From assembly GCA_026770025.1 (NCBI GenBank), contig JAMXDE010000016.1, positions 186,001 through 250,000 on the forward strand: a stretch of DNA of 64,000 nucleotides, written 5' to 3'. This stretch comes from Craspedostauros australis (lineage: Eukaryota; Bacillariophyta; Bacillariophyceae; Mastogloiales; Achnanthaceae). Position numbers and translations under genes: made by a program. A model generated the notes under the pieces. That model did not search any database. It was given only the letters and a program-made list of their open reading frames with translations, and had not been told where the DNA came from. Positions 21,598-33,110 of the stretch are shown here, piece by piece; positions within the stretch are counted from its first letter, which is position 1, and every line of letters starts with the position of its first letter.

Positions 21598-23040
21598 TTA
21601 CTTCTGCATGCCCATCTCCTCATCAGTGTCAGCCTCGGAGCTCTGGTTCTCCTCGTCCTGGTTCAGCTTGTTCATGGCAGCAGTCTCCATGCGAAGGGCA
21701 GACTCGAAGATGTGGGCATCCTCCTCGTTGCTGCACGAGTTGATCTTCTCGCGGAGTCCCTCGATGTTCGACTGGATGCGCTCGCGACGGACGGCGTAAG
21801 ACTCTTTCTGTGTGGCGAGGGCCTTCTGGAGCTCCAGATACTCGCGTGGGATGGCGGTGGAACCGGCCTCGTTGACAAGGACGTTGGTTCCAAGGTGCAG
21901 GTTGCGGTTGCTCTGGTGGTCTGGCTTCATGCCGGCGGCACGCTCCTCTGGGGTGCCAATGTACACCTCATCGAGCTGGAAGCCAGAGACAGCCTTGTGG
22001 ACGGAAGCGAGAACTCAGGCTCCTGAGCAGATTCCGGTGGCTTCCAACAACAGACAGAACTGGAGGAAGATGTAGACGATTGGGTTGGAAAGGAAGGCGA
22101 TTGGGAAGACGGATGCAACCAGCTGCCATGTGATGGAGGCGATGATGGTGGTGATTAGGGCTCCGAGAAGTCCGGTGCTGAAGAATTCCTGGGTGCTGTC
22201 GGAGACTCTGAAGATGTTCTTGCCAGTTCCGACCTCGACATCGAGAGTGGTGACACGGGCGATAATGAAGAAGCACATGGTCACGCAGATCTGACGTCCA
22301 ATCTTGAATCCTGGAAGGTTGCGTCCGTCACCGCGGAAGAGGAGGTCGCAGGTCTTGCGGGCCATTGGGTGGTGTCCACGATCCTCCTTTGGAAACTTGG
22401 CGACGGCGAAGAAGGCGATCTACATACCCTCAAGCATACCAACGATGGACATGAAGAGGAAGAAGAGTATGACTGCGACTCCGTTTGGCACTCTGGCCCA
22501 CATGGTGGTCTTTCCATCGAACAGGGCGACCAGGGTGACGGCCATAGCGTAGCACAGGATGGCGAGGGAGATGAGGATGCGGCCCCAGAAGAAGAGGTTC
22601 TGGGCACCGTCGCGTGGTGGTTCCTTGGACTCGATTTCCTTGCCGGGGGCCCACACGAAGAACATCTGGACGAGGTAGCACGAGTGCAGAAGTCCGGAGA
22701 ACTCGATGGCGAGGGCGACGTAGAGGGTGAAGACGGCGAAGAAGTTGTTGCTGTAGTCAAGCATGCAGAGGGAGGCGTTGACTTGGGTGGGATTCGACGC
22801 AGAGGTTGCGGTCGACTGGTGGGAGACCGGCGAGGGAACCCTGTTCTCCCTCCACCATGTTGAGCCAGATGAGGGCAGCGATCATGATGACGACGGCGAC
22901 CACTGGGTGGACCTCGGACGAGACCTTGGTCTGCTCATTGAAGATGAGTCCGCAGACGATGGTGATCGAGAAGATGAGGAGTCCAGTGGAGTACACCGAC
23001 TTGACGAGCTGAATGGGATCCGTGGTTACTTGTCTGTTTG
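21598..23040 (-). pseudogene. Silicic-acid (silicon) transporter pseudogene
   Basis: Reads on the minus strand as a diatom silicon transporter (SIT), the plasma-membrane family that imports silicic acid for frustule formation. Family landmarks: EGEQ near 22850 (EGxQ motif), CMLDY near 22760, KIGRQ near 22295 (GRQ motif), several hydrophobic helices, and a C-terminal coiled-coil tail ending at 21598. Breaks: (1) near 22785 the frame shifts, and ESHPS runs directly into QVNASLCMLDY, so a segment between these landmarks is missing; (2) TAG at 22420-22422 falls where EGMQ would be read (EGM then stop), fitting CAG to TAG; (3) TGA at 22015-22017 follows SGA, fitting TGG to TGA. After the deletion the frame is otherwise continuous from 22764 to 21598. 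No ATG lies in the open frame upstream of GTG 22996. Loss of function is inferred. Confidence 0.88.
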
Positions 23041-24127
23041 TTGCTGTTGCTCTGGTTGCCGCTTCTTGTTGCTGTGATGTGTTGCAGAACTTGCAATGAT
23101 TGATATTGTGAGTGATGCAATGTCAGGTTCGGCGGATGCCGCGGAGGCATTTGTGGTTGTGCGTGATCGTACGTGGTCGTATGCAGTTGCATATGATGGT
23201 TGTGTTTGTTCTCACGATTTCCTGTTCGATTGTTGGCTTGGTTTGTTGTTGTTTTCTCGTGAAAGATGAGCGAAAGACAGTCCATGAAATTCGCCGTGAT
23301 GACTGGCGCACGCGACATATTGTTTGAATGATGAGTGACAATGTCTGAATTACGTGAAATGATCATGTTAATGCCAACGAGGACTGGCGTGACATTTGTT
23401 TCGTGATGGGGCAACGCAGTGGTTTCGAAAATAACTGACACGAAGCCATCGCATCGGTATGGAATTCATAAGAGTGTTCCAGATTCAACTTCTATCATTC
23501 TATCCCTCCGATGTGTCTTGCCATTTTGTTGTTGAAGCAGACAATTCATGACCAAGGACAAGAATCTAAATTCGACACGTCCAACAACAGACATGTTTGT
23601 GACGTCGATGGGACCTGCATTCGCACGTCTGCAACACTGCGTCACAATCTGTTCACGTTCAAAAGTGCGGCTTGCTGTCGCTCGGACTCCCCACTGAAAC
23701 AGACATCCCCAAGGATAACGAGACAACAATGATGTTGTCCTTGTCGTAGTCCCGTGTTGACGTCACTTGAAACAGATAACGCCCAAGCGGGCGTTTTCTC
23801 ATCCATGAGCGACATCCCAAGGAGATGCACAAAAGGCACCAAGATCAACATCGAATGATGTCTCTGATTGTTGCGAATCCATCCGACGCAGCCAGGCACC
23901 TCCAGGTGCAGGCGTGGGAGCAACAACAACAGATCAACGGCGACACTACCATCCGCACCGACGAGATTGAAGGCGACCACGATTACGGTGGCAACAAATA
24001 GCACACAACACCCATCGCATGACATCTCACCGGCCTTCGAGCTTCTCTGCAGCATCTTCGTGGCACCATCCGAATCTATTTGTTGCTCAGCATCCATCTT
24101 TACGCTGGACTCCACAAGCACAGCAGG
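23041..24127. other. Intergenic, transporter relic to STAND ATPase
   Basis: No supported gene. It includes whatever remains of the transporter 5' region and the presumed promoter of the ATPase gene. Minus frames at 23466-23729 and 23642-24133 lack recognisable features. Confidence 0.4.
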
Positions 24128-27100
24128 ATGCAATCTCCCTCCGCTCCTGCCGCCACTTTCGCTTCAGACACAATGCAAGACACAATGCAAGGCACTCAGC
24201 CATCGCCCAAACACCAATGCAACAGAACATCACTTCGCCTGCACGACAACGTTTTGACGTCAGGCAATGAGTTCTACGACGATGGATACAACGAGACCGA
24301 GCTTGAGACAGAAGTGCCAAACGGTCTCTTCTCAAATATCGGCGGCAGCAATGGCGAAGCGGACAGCGATAGCATCCACCAATTCTTTGGACGCGAGAAT
24401 GAGTTGAAACAATTGCATCGTGCATTCGATCGGATGATGCGTCATTCCAAGTCCAGCAAGCCAACCAGAAAGACGAAGGGAACTGCCCAGCACCCTTCAT
24501 CGGATGCCATCCCTACATCTGGATCATCTGCGGATGCGTCCTCTAGTCGACCCTTCGTCCCAGCTGCGTTCGTTTGGGGTACCAGCGGCGCAGGCAAGTC
24601 GAAGCTCGTGGATATCTTCTGCAACCAGTTGCTCGATCCCGGTCGCAACACAAGTAAGAGCAACGGCATCCGTGTGCTCAAGGGGAAATTTCAGGAGCAT
24701 CAGCAAGGCAACCCGTTCTCAGCCATCACTCAGGCGTTGTCCGATTGGTGCAAGCAGCTGACTTCCTCACATGTGCAATTGGCACCAATCAGGGAGACTG
24801 GCAGCGAAGCGACGGCTGAAGCAACAACTGACGATGACACAGATGCAAACGTCGATGCAGATACAGATAAAGATGGTCATCCAAAGCCAGTATCAAATCA
24901 CAGTGACGGTGACGATGATGAGGAGACGGACAGGCATCGCCGCCATCATATTACGAGCCAATCATCAGAGCTGCATCGGCTTCGATCCATTGTCGCGTCG
25001 AGCAATCTCACAATGCAGCAGAAGGACGTCCTTGTCGCGCTCGTGCCAGCACTATCCATTCTCTTCAGCGAAGACGGGAGTTGCGACGCATCCATCACTT
25101 CCACAACTGCACAGCAGTCTCAGCCTCAGCCTCCACAAATCCCATTGACCGAGACATCGTGGAACCGGTTCCAGTACGCTTTCATTCAATTCTTGTCCCT
25201 TATCTCATCAAGGCGCCATCCCGTGGTGATGGTACTAGATGATCTGCAATGGGCGTCGCAAGAGTGCATGGACATCATCTCCACTGCCATGTATCAACCT
25301 CACTTCCTGTGGATTGGCACGATCCGGCAAGAGATCGATCCGCAGTCTCCCAACAAGCTCATGGAATTCAATGGAGATCTCCCCCTCATGCAGTTCCTCG
25401 ACGATTTGCAAACGCAATACGCGGAATCACCCTCCAATCCAACGAAGACACCCTACATCGACATCCATCTGAAAAACTTCAGTCAACAGGAGCTACACGA
25501 GTGGGTGTCGCAATTGTTCGACCAGGAGGATGACGTTGTAGATGAGGTGGTCGAGCTTCTGCACAACCAGACCGACGGCAACATCTTCCACACGATACAG
25601 CTCCTGCAAGACATGGAACGCACGAAGGCCTTGACGTACAGCCGCATCACGTTCCAGTGGGAGCTTGATTCCTCCCTGATCAGTTTCAATCAGCCCAGCC
25701 ACAACAACAGTGGCAATCGCAGTTGCAACGATGCCATGAGTGGTAGCGGCCATGTGGCAACAAACAACGTGATCAAGCTCATTTCATCCAAGCTGCGATC
25801 TCTGCCTGTTCCTTTGCAGAAGGCCCTCATACTGGCATCGTACATTCGATCCTCGTTTGAGCTGGACCCTCTGCAGGCGGTCTGGGACTACGAAGAGCAA
25901 AACAATCCCACAGGAGGTGACATTCTTCCCGCTCCAGCTCATAGCTCTGAACACGAAACAAGTACGCCACTTGCGGAGTGGCTGGAACAGGCTGTTCTGG
26001 AGGGCCTTCTCGCGAACTCCATCGGTGGTGCAAGCTACCGCTTCGCACACGACCGCATCCAACAGACAGCACGCAATCTCGTGCCGTTCGGAGAGGTTCG
26101 AACCAAGCTCCGTCTGCGAATTGGCCAGTGCTTGTGGGAGTTCTGCACAAGGAGTGATGAAGCAAACAAAGCTAGAGATCAGGGAAATGACGGCAGCATT
26201 TTCTTCATCGCAGCCGATCACCTCAACTGCGCCCCAACCAAGGACCACCTCGCAGCGGCTCGACGAAATCTTCGGGTTGGCGAGCACGCGCTCCAAATCG
26301 CCGCATTGGTGCCTGCTGCAATGTATCTCCAACTTGCAAGCACTGCATTGCGCAAGGTGAGAGGTGACGCATGGCAGGAACACTACGACTTGATGATTCG
26401 GTTAGTGCGCGCACGGTGCGGTGTCGAGCTCACGCTAAATCGATTCGACTTGGGGTATTCGCTGGGAAACGAGCTGCTGAATCATGCTCGATCCATCCAC
26501 GACAAGATGCTTACGTATATTGCGATGGCCAATGCCCTTGGCAAACAAAATGAGCACACAAAGGGCTTGCAGTTGGCTCAACAAGGTGCCGAGATGTGTG
26601 ACAAGTACCCGAAGCGATGGTTCCTGTTGCATGCTGTGCCACAGCTCCTTTCTGCCAGAGCGTACTTGAAGAGAACAACTACGGAGCAATTTTTTGACCA
26701 GAATCCCATCACAACCAATCCGCAGACGTTGCTCTCGATGGATTTAATGCAAGAGATCACCATCAGAGCGTACTCATGCCAAGACATCCTATCATGGATG
26801 CTGACGACCGTGAGACTGATCCAAATCACGAGGAGGGATGGCATCTGCGAGTACTCTGCTGGTGCTTTGAATGGCTTTGCTGTCGCCCAGACAAGATGGG
26901 GCGAGTTTGCGGACGCTTGCAAATCTGCCAAGCTTGCGAAGGAGATCATTCGTAGGGTGGGCAGTGGTACGAAGACGGAGGGGTGGATCTATTACACCGT
27001 GGCGCTCTACGTCGATTCGTTCTACAAACCATGGCATGAAGTAACATGCGACTTCCAGCATGCTTACAAGTCAGCCATGGCAGTTGGTGACGTTGAGCTC

Positions 27101-28177
27101 AGTGTGATGGCACAAAATACCAGTCTCTTCTTCTCATTCTTCCACGGACGTCCTCTGACCGAAGTGGTGCCAAACGCTCTCTCTCACCTCGAGCAGATGA
27201 GGATGTACAAGATTGATGCATTCAAGGGTGTGGTGACTGAAATGTTGACTCTGTACCAAAACATGCAAGGCACAATGGAGTTGGATTGGAAGGCACTCAT
27301 GGATGTTGGCAAGTATGAACATGCTGGTCCATTTGAGCGGGACCCTGCTTATTGGGGACGACTCCACCTTGCGGTGTACTTCGGAAAGTTCAAACACGCA
27401 GAGAAGTTGAACCATCTGCTCATGACGCACGGCACTGGTGAAAGCAACTTTGCCTTTGTCACATCCGTTGCCATTCTCAGCGGCGTCATGGCCTCTCACC
27501 GATACCGACAAACGAAGAAGCGCAAATACCTCAAGATGCTGCGACAGCGAAAGCAGCAGCTGAAATACATCTGTGATAACCAAGGAACTTGCGCACTCCA
27601 TCGGTACTTGATTCTACGTGCTGAGTGGAAAGCAATCAAGGCAGGAAACGCGAAGCCCGCCCTCGTGGGATCCTTCTACAATGACGCCATCAAGCAAGCA
27701 CAAGAAGGAGACCACCTCCACGAAGCAGGACTCGCGTGTGAGCTGGCAGGCAAACACATGCTGAGGAGCTGCAACCAAGACGACCCTCGCATCAGCAACT
27801 ATTTCACTCAGGCATTGGGATTCTACGAAAGGTGGGGCGCTATTCCCAAATGCAAGCTCTTCCGTGAAGCCTACAGCGATTACATTGATGAAGATCGCGT
27901 GCGCGAGATGAAGATGCAAGGCAGCCTGGCAGATCAAATCAAATCTCTCACCTTTTCGCAAGAACATCATGGCAGGTCGAGCGTCAACCAAGATCTGACG
28001 TCGGAGCGAACCCCAAGCAATGCACTAATCCATTCTGGTCCGGATGTAGATTCGATGGGGCAAGCGGGCGACTCTCGAACAGTTACATCATCGAAGGACG
28101 GCAAAATGGGCAGCAAAGGCGATATGGAAAGTGGCAGGGACCACAGCGGTTCGATATTGACAGATACGGACTTGTAA
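24128..28177 (+). CDS. STAND-type ATPase (predicted ATPase module with helical repeats)
   Basis: Single exon, 1349 aa from the first ATG in frame. After FFGRENELKQL (the entry of AAA_16/Orc1-like ATPases), a Walker A loop GTSGAGKS lies at about 151-158 and Walker B VVMVLDDLQWAS at about 365-376. A sensor/arginine region (IGTIRQE) follows. An acidic low-complexity insert sits between A and B. The C-terminal about 700 residues are TPR-like helices of the type that follows the ATPase in bacterial proteins joining a Ser/Thr kinase, ATPase, GAF and histidine kinase; LACELAGKHML and the closing FYERWGAIPKCKLF fit that family. Neither a kinase nor a histidine-kinase module is present here. A signalling or scaffold role is inferred. 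The Ser/Gly-rich tail is probably disordered. Confidence 0.8.
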   Translation: MQSPSAPAATFASDTMQDTMQGTQPSPKHQCNRTSLRLHDNVLTSGNEFYDDGYNETELETEVPNGLFSNIGGSNGEADSDSIHQFFGRENELKQLHRAFDRMMRHSKSSKPTRKTKGTAQHPSSDAIPTSGSSADASSSRPFVPAAFVWGTSGAGKSKLVDIFCNQLLDPGRNTSKSNGIRVLKGKFQEHQQGNPFSAITQALSDWCKQLTSSHVQLAPIRETGSEATAEATTDDDTDANVDADTDKDGHPKPVSNHSDGDDDEETDRHRRHHITSQSSELHRLRSIVASSNLTMQQKDVLVALVPALSILFSEDGSCDASITSTTAQQSQPQPPQIPLTETSWNRFQYAFIQFLSLISSRRHPVVMVLDDLQWASQECMDIISTAMYQPHFLWIGTIRQEIDPQSPNKLMEFNGDLPLMQFLDDLQTQYAESPSNPTKTPYIDIHLKNFSQQELHEWVSQLFDQEDDVVDEVVELLHNQTDGNIFHTIQLLQDMERTKALTYSRITFQWELDSSLISFNQPSHNNSGNRSCNDAMSGSGHVATNNVIKLISSKLRSLPVPLQKALILASYIRSSFELDPLQAVWDYEEQNNPTGGDILPAPAHSSEHETSTPLAEWLEQAVLEGLLANSIGGASYRFAHDRIQQTARNLVPFGEVRTKLRLRIGQCLWEFCTRSDEANKARDQGNDGSIFFIAADHLNCAPTKDHLAAARRNLRVGEHALQIAALVPAAMYLQLASTALRKVRGDAWQEHYDLMIRLVRARCGVELTLNRFDLGYSLGNELLNHARSIHDKMLTYIAMANALGKQNEHTKGLQLAQQGAEMCDKYPKRWFLLHAVPQLLSARAYLKRTTTEQFFDQNPITTNPQTLLSMDLMQEITIRAYSCQDILSWMLTTVRLIQITRRDGICEYSAGALNGFAVAQTRWGEFADACKSAKLAKEIIRRVGSGTKTEGWIYYTVALYVDSFYKPWHEVTCDFQHAYKSAMAVGDVELSVMAQNTSLFFSFFHGRPLTEVVPNALSHLEQMRMYKIDAFKGVVTEMLTLYQNMQGTMELDWKALMDVGKYEHAGPFERDPAYWGRLHLAVYFGKFKHAEKLNHLLMTHGTGESNFAFVTSVAILSGVMASHRYRQTKKRKYLKMLRQRKQQLKYICDNQGTCALHRYLILRAEWKAIKAGNAKPALVGSFYNDAIKQAQEGDHLHEAGLACELAGKHMLRSCNQDDPRISNYFTQALGFYERWGAIPKCKLFREAYSDYIDEDRVREMKMQGSLADQIKSLTFSQEHHGRSSVNQDLTSERTPSNALIHSGPDVDSMGQAGDSRTVTSSKDGKMGSKGDMESGRDHSGSILTDTDL

Positions 28178-29899
28178 GTTGGAGACGGATAGAGTAGGAC
28201 ATGGTGAATGTATAGTACGCAAGTGTGGGGTATCTCAACGTCCGTTCCGGAATGCTCTTACCATATGTACAATATACACTTCAGCACCAGCAACAATGGA
28301 CAATCCGTTGCAGTTTGCGTGCGTTGAAGTGCTCCATCCCTCCTCGTAGTTGCTTGTCATGTGCCCAGCATTCATGGTTGTTGGCAAGTTCCGGATTGGA
28401 AGCCTACGATTGTGGAAGACAATGTTGGTTGATAGTCGTTTCGTTTGCTACTTCATTAGTTGAGCACTTCAATCCTCTCAGTGTCTCCGTTCTCTTGCCC
28501 GATGCTCTCGGCACATTTGTCTGTTTCATAGATTGGGTCATCCAACTATGAGTCAGTACGTGAGATGCTCTCTCACTGCTCTTCGTATTCTCTCTCTCTC
28601 TCCATATCATGCATTTTAATAACACATCGAACACTCCAACTACACTCGTCTTGGTAGTATTCGAATGAGTCGTGTGATATTCGTGTACTACAGGACGAAT
28701 ACTGATGCAGTCACGAGACTCCTCGTGTGTGATGAATCGTAATGTCTTGATATCCGCAATTGCCGCAACTCACATGTGGGATCGCTTTCTCGTCTCACAG
28801 ACTGACTCGCAATTCAGATATATTGATTCCTCAATTCCACACCATCTTGTTGACACCTTGCAATTCAGATATATGGGTTCATCCAATAGATCTGAATAAG
28901 AGGTCCTCAATTGCACAGCTTCAGAATTATGGCAGTACTGGTCATCGTGGACCTGAACGTGCCATCTGATCTTGTCTTCACCTCTGTGCTTGCAAACATA
29001 CATTTCCTCCCACATGTGAATACAACAGTGCAAGGCATCATTTTACAGCAGTATTGCTGTGTGCAACTTGTGCAATCTCATTTCATCATCATCATCATCA
29101 TCTTGCATTGCACTCTTCATGCTCACAATTCTGACTTCAACAGATCAGAATTGGGCCAGCTTTCATTAACTTAATCACCTACTTGAGCACACACACACAA
29201 TACCAACCATCTACATACTGCATTGTCGGATCTGATCAGTCTCTATTTGAAGTAAGTACCCTGTATTGTATTCTGTTCTATCACATTTGCACTAAACAAT
29301 ACTCCGCATTCGATGCATGCTCCGCATTCGACACTCCATTTGTTCATTGCTGGGTCCTACTCCATGAGTACTTACCATTTGAACTCCTCTTCATGTATCC
29401 ATGATCTCGATGCCCTTCAGTCATTGAATCTTCACCTTCTGTTTCTGACATGGAGACAGATGTCAATGTGGTGACATGATGACATCCTGTTGATGTCAGT
29501 AGGCGTCCTTCTGCTCTCCAGATGTCATGTTCCCTCAATGATGCAGTAGTCTGTCAGATGTTATCATCATCTGGGGGCTAGTTGGGAGGCACATCCAGCT
29601 TCGCTCGATACCATACGTTTCCATTGATGGATGGACGGACGATGTTCCTGATTCTCTCAGAAATCGTTGATTGCAAATCTCCTCCAGAAATTTTGCTCAT
29701 TTTCGTGTGTTCCATTTCCACTGCGATTCTGACAAATCACAGCATACTATCTACGCGAGTGTAGTTATACCGTCCAACTATGTAGAAGAGAATAGCAGGT
29801 GAACGATGCACATATACACGTACATCTTGACATGTACACGCATGTACATCTCGATAGGCATGCTCCAATTACAAATTGTTGGTAAGTGTAGGCAGAACA
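28178..29899. other. Intergenic, probably transposon-derived
   Basis: 1.7 kb without a supported gene. It contains a direct repeat CAATTCAGATATAT near 28810 and 28860, an ATC trinucleotide run near 29085-29102 and AT-rich DNA. It borders the decayed Harbinger relics. Confidence 0.4.
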
Positions 29900-29964
29900 A
29901 TCATGTACAAGCATTTGATCATGTGTTTCACTCTGAGTTGCTATATAGGTCACTATCTTCACAG

Positions 29965-31137
29965 TTATGGCACCAGTGCAATGTACTCCTCAAATGTTAT
30001 GCAGGGCCCATCAAATCGAGCAGAATGCTGGTTTCCATAGAGAGTGCAATGGCTGTTGGTCAAGAATGCGGCAACGTAGTAGATGCGAGTGAGAGGCGCA
30101 ATTTTAATACGCATGACCTTCCTCACATCAAGGAGAGGAAAGAGCTTGACAATCCCATTGAATGCCCATTCGACAAAAATGCGCACGGAGGGCATGTCCC
30201 TGTTGCAGAGGGCCTCTGTAGACCCAGGAATGGTGTCCTTGTATGCGCCGAAGACAAACAGCGTGTTGCCGTATGCAGGATCCCCATAGATCCAATAGAC
30301 TGGATCCGGGCCATCCACTGGCATCAGCATTGCCATATCCTCTTGGATGCGGCTCTCACTGAGCATGAAGCTATCATGACTGTCCTCTATGATGGGACCA
30401 AAGTAATGCATCATGATTCCATCGGGTGCTGCGATGCCTTGGAATTTGATACCGTGGCAGCGTTTGTGTCCCAAGTACGCAAATTCTTGGAAACAATGTG
30501 GTCAGCAGGTCTTGCGCAAGGTGCCATCGACGAACCTGACGACGTTGTTCATCAGACCATTTGTCACACGTTCGACGTATGCTGCATATGAAGGGAAACG
30601 AGGAGTGAACAAGGAAATATCGACCAAGCATGGGAGTGCAATTTCGTAGAAGTACTCGTAGAAGGTGAGAGCCACAACAGAGATCTTGCCAAATCGGACA
30701 CCGAAGGCAGCCTCCATGTCCATGAGAGTTCCGCGATGCGACAAGCGGGAAAGTATGATCATCATGCCTGTCTCGATAGAAATGGAGTACCTGTTCCTCA
30801 CTGGTATGTTTTCTGGGTCAGTAGCACCAGAAACAGCTTGGAACTTTGGCCACAGAGCTTCCTTGATGAGATACAAAGCATCCTTGCGGAATCAGAAATG
30901 CGAAACAGCTTGCATCTCCGTCAGCTGCTCAATCCGGAGCTCAGCTGACATCGGCGTACGTGGAGGTTCGGCTGGAAGCAGATACTTCGGGTACAGGTCG
31001 AGGACTTGCACACCCATGTCGATGACGAGGTTGAATTGATGGTGCAGGTCGGATGGCATGTCAGTATCGATCTCTTCCTCATGCATGTCGATGAGGTCGG
31101 TTGCTGCGTCGATGCACGCAAGTCTGGCGTGCTTTCA
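29965..31137 (-). pseudogene. Decayed Harbinger-like DDE transposase
   Basis: The minus strand reads through as one frame with three in-frame TGA codons (31135-31137, 30892-30894, 30502-30504). Catalytic-core landmarks remain: RFVDGTLRKTC (first Asp) just before the third stop, then AYLGHKRCHGIKFQ, YGDPAYGN (second Asp) near 30280, and VEWAFNG (Glu) near 30160. This order and spacing fit PIF/Harbinger DDE_4 nucleases. It differs in sequence from the intact transposase at 13753-14753, so it belongs to another lineage. No intact start is seen. The TGA after FVDGTLRKTC sits where an Arg codon (CGA) would be expected. Confidence 0.78.
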
Positions 31138-31640
31138 AGCAAGGTGCTCAGGAAAGATGTTCCAAGTCCAGTTGCTCATGATGGAGATGGAAAGAGTAGA
31201 GAGAGTTGATGACTTTCTGACAAGCACTTTGCAACTTCTCAACTGAAGGGGAACTTTGTCAGCGGATGGCAAGTCGCTGAGAACGCAGATGGAAAAGCAG
31301 GGGAACGTGGAAGTCGACAAAAGAGAGTGCTGTTCACACATGCAAAACCGAAATTCAATGAAAAAATTGTTCGACGGTGGCAAACACAACGGAGGGTAGT
31401 ATACTGAACAAGATAGAAGAATCGACGAAGACGAACTGATGCAGTGGCATGGCGGAACTATTCGATTAATTTCTGTATTCACGAAACGCTCAGAAATAGG
31501 CTCCAACGAACAACTTTTTTTCCGATTTTGAGACCAGCCAGACCCGCGCCGCATCTCTGTCTTCGCGGGCGCTTGAAATCGGGAAGCGTCTACTTGCGAG
31601 AATTCTCTATTGTAGGTGAGAAGAGGGATATCGCATTTCA
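31090..31640. repeat. Dispersed repeat, copy 1 (5' part of relic element)
   Basis: Aligns in the same orientation with about 32050-32600. Shared blocks include CACGAAACGCTCAGAA, CATCTCTGTCTTCG and GCGAGAATTCTCTA. Copies are clearly diverged, with indels. Confidence 0.7.
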
Positions 31641-32049
31641 CATTGCAAGTTCCACGATACAAAATAACCTGATAGAGATATGCTTAGAGGGGCAACATGC
31701 AAACTTCCCCCTAGGAAAGTGAAACTCGATTGTGTTGTAGGAGCCAAAAACACAATTGAGTTTCACATTGCAGTCCCGGAAAATCAACCTTCCACATGTT
31801 GAAACAAAACAAAATGGTTGATAATAGAGAATTCTCGCAGCCCGATTTCGGAGTCCCACGGAGGAACCATAACCAGATAGAGACATTTCTTGTGGGGTCA
31901 CCCCAAAAACCATGATCGGAATCTGGTTTCAAATTGGCTCTTGAAACCGGGATAATCATTTCTTCCCGATTTCGTTGTGTCCCGCGAAAAGGTCTTCCAC
32001 GTGTAGCAATTTCGGAACTGACCAATCACAAAATTCTTTCGTTGTAGAC
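31641..32049. other. Sequence between the two relic copies
   Basis: About 400 bp with no supported gene. It has its own small inverted repeat around AGTGAAACTCGATTGTG (about 31718) and CACAATTGAGTTTCAC (about 31750), so it may be a separate small insertion. Confidence 0.4.
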
Positions 32050-33110
32050 TGCGCTCTTCTGTCCAGATGTAGACTGCTCAAGCAGGCCAATTTGGCTGAT
32101 TGCTGTGTTGATGAACGCACGTCTGGCCCATTTGCAAGCAAGTTGCTCATAAACGTTGTTCCAAGTCTTCTTGCTCATGCTGGAGATGGTTAAGAGTGGA
32201 GAGAGTGGTTGGGTTTGTGACGAGCACTTTCGAACTTCTCAACAGACGAGGACACCTTGGCAGAGAATGACAAGCCTCTAAGACCGCAGATGCAAAAGCA
32301 ACGAAGCATGGAATTCAACAACAGAGAGTGATAGTCACATAAATGATACGACAAATTCATTGAAGATTGTTCATCAGTGGCAAACGCAAACGAGGGTAGT
32401 AGACTCAACATTATCGAGGGGTAGACTAATGGGGACCGATACAGTGCCACTGAGGAACTGTTCGAGTTCTGTTTTGTTCACGAAACGCTCAGAACTTGAT
32501 TCCTCCGAACAACTTTTTGCGATTTCGGAGCAAACCAAACCGGTGTCACATCTCTGTCTTCGTGGGTGCTTGAAATCGGGAAGTGGCTGTTTGCGAGAAT
32601 TCTCTAATGTCTCTTCATTTGCAGCAATGTTGAGTCGTCCTTGTCGTGCTGATAATAGTTTTACTGAGATGCTAGCGACGATGAAACTAGCATTCCAGTA
32701 TGAAAGGTGCATGGAGCGATAGAGAGTGATTACGATGTCGAATATGCCTGTAAGCTCCATAGATGATATCTGCATGCACGTAGCAGAGGCCCCTTCATGG
32801 TCCAGCCAAGTAATATTTGCTCATATCTTATTCCATCCGGTACAACATACGCGGTGTGTTTCTGGATGCTCTGAGGATTAGTGTGCTTGGATACGACCAG
32901 GAACTTGGACCAACACATATTTGGCATCCTTTGGAGATCCTGATTGCCATAACGGAAGTCGTTGGTGGCTTCCAACCAACCCAACATGCAATCGCAATGG
33001 TTCTGTGTAGACTGCGTGAAGAGCTTCTATTAGACAACAAAATGCAAATCCATCTCCACGACACGATGATCAAAAGGTCTCTTCCATCGACATCGGCAAT
33101 AGAGACTTGA
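32050..33110 (-). pseudogene. Further decayed copies of the same transposase family
   Basis: 32050-32600 repeats the 5' region of the relic at 31090-31640. 32730-32987 on the minus strand encodes DFRYGNQDLQRMPNMCWSKF, aligning with the FRKDALYLIKEALWPKF segment of the first relic. The order of pieces is not collinear with one element, so at least two truncated copies are present. No complete catalytic triad remains. Confidence 0.6.
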
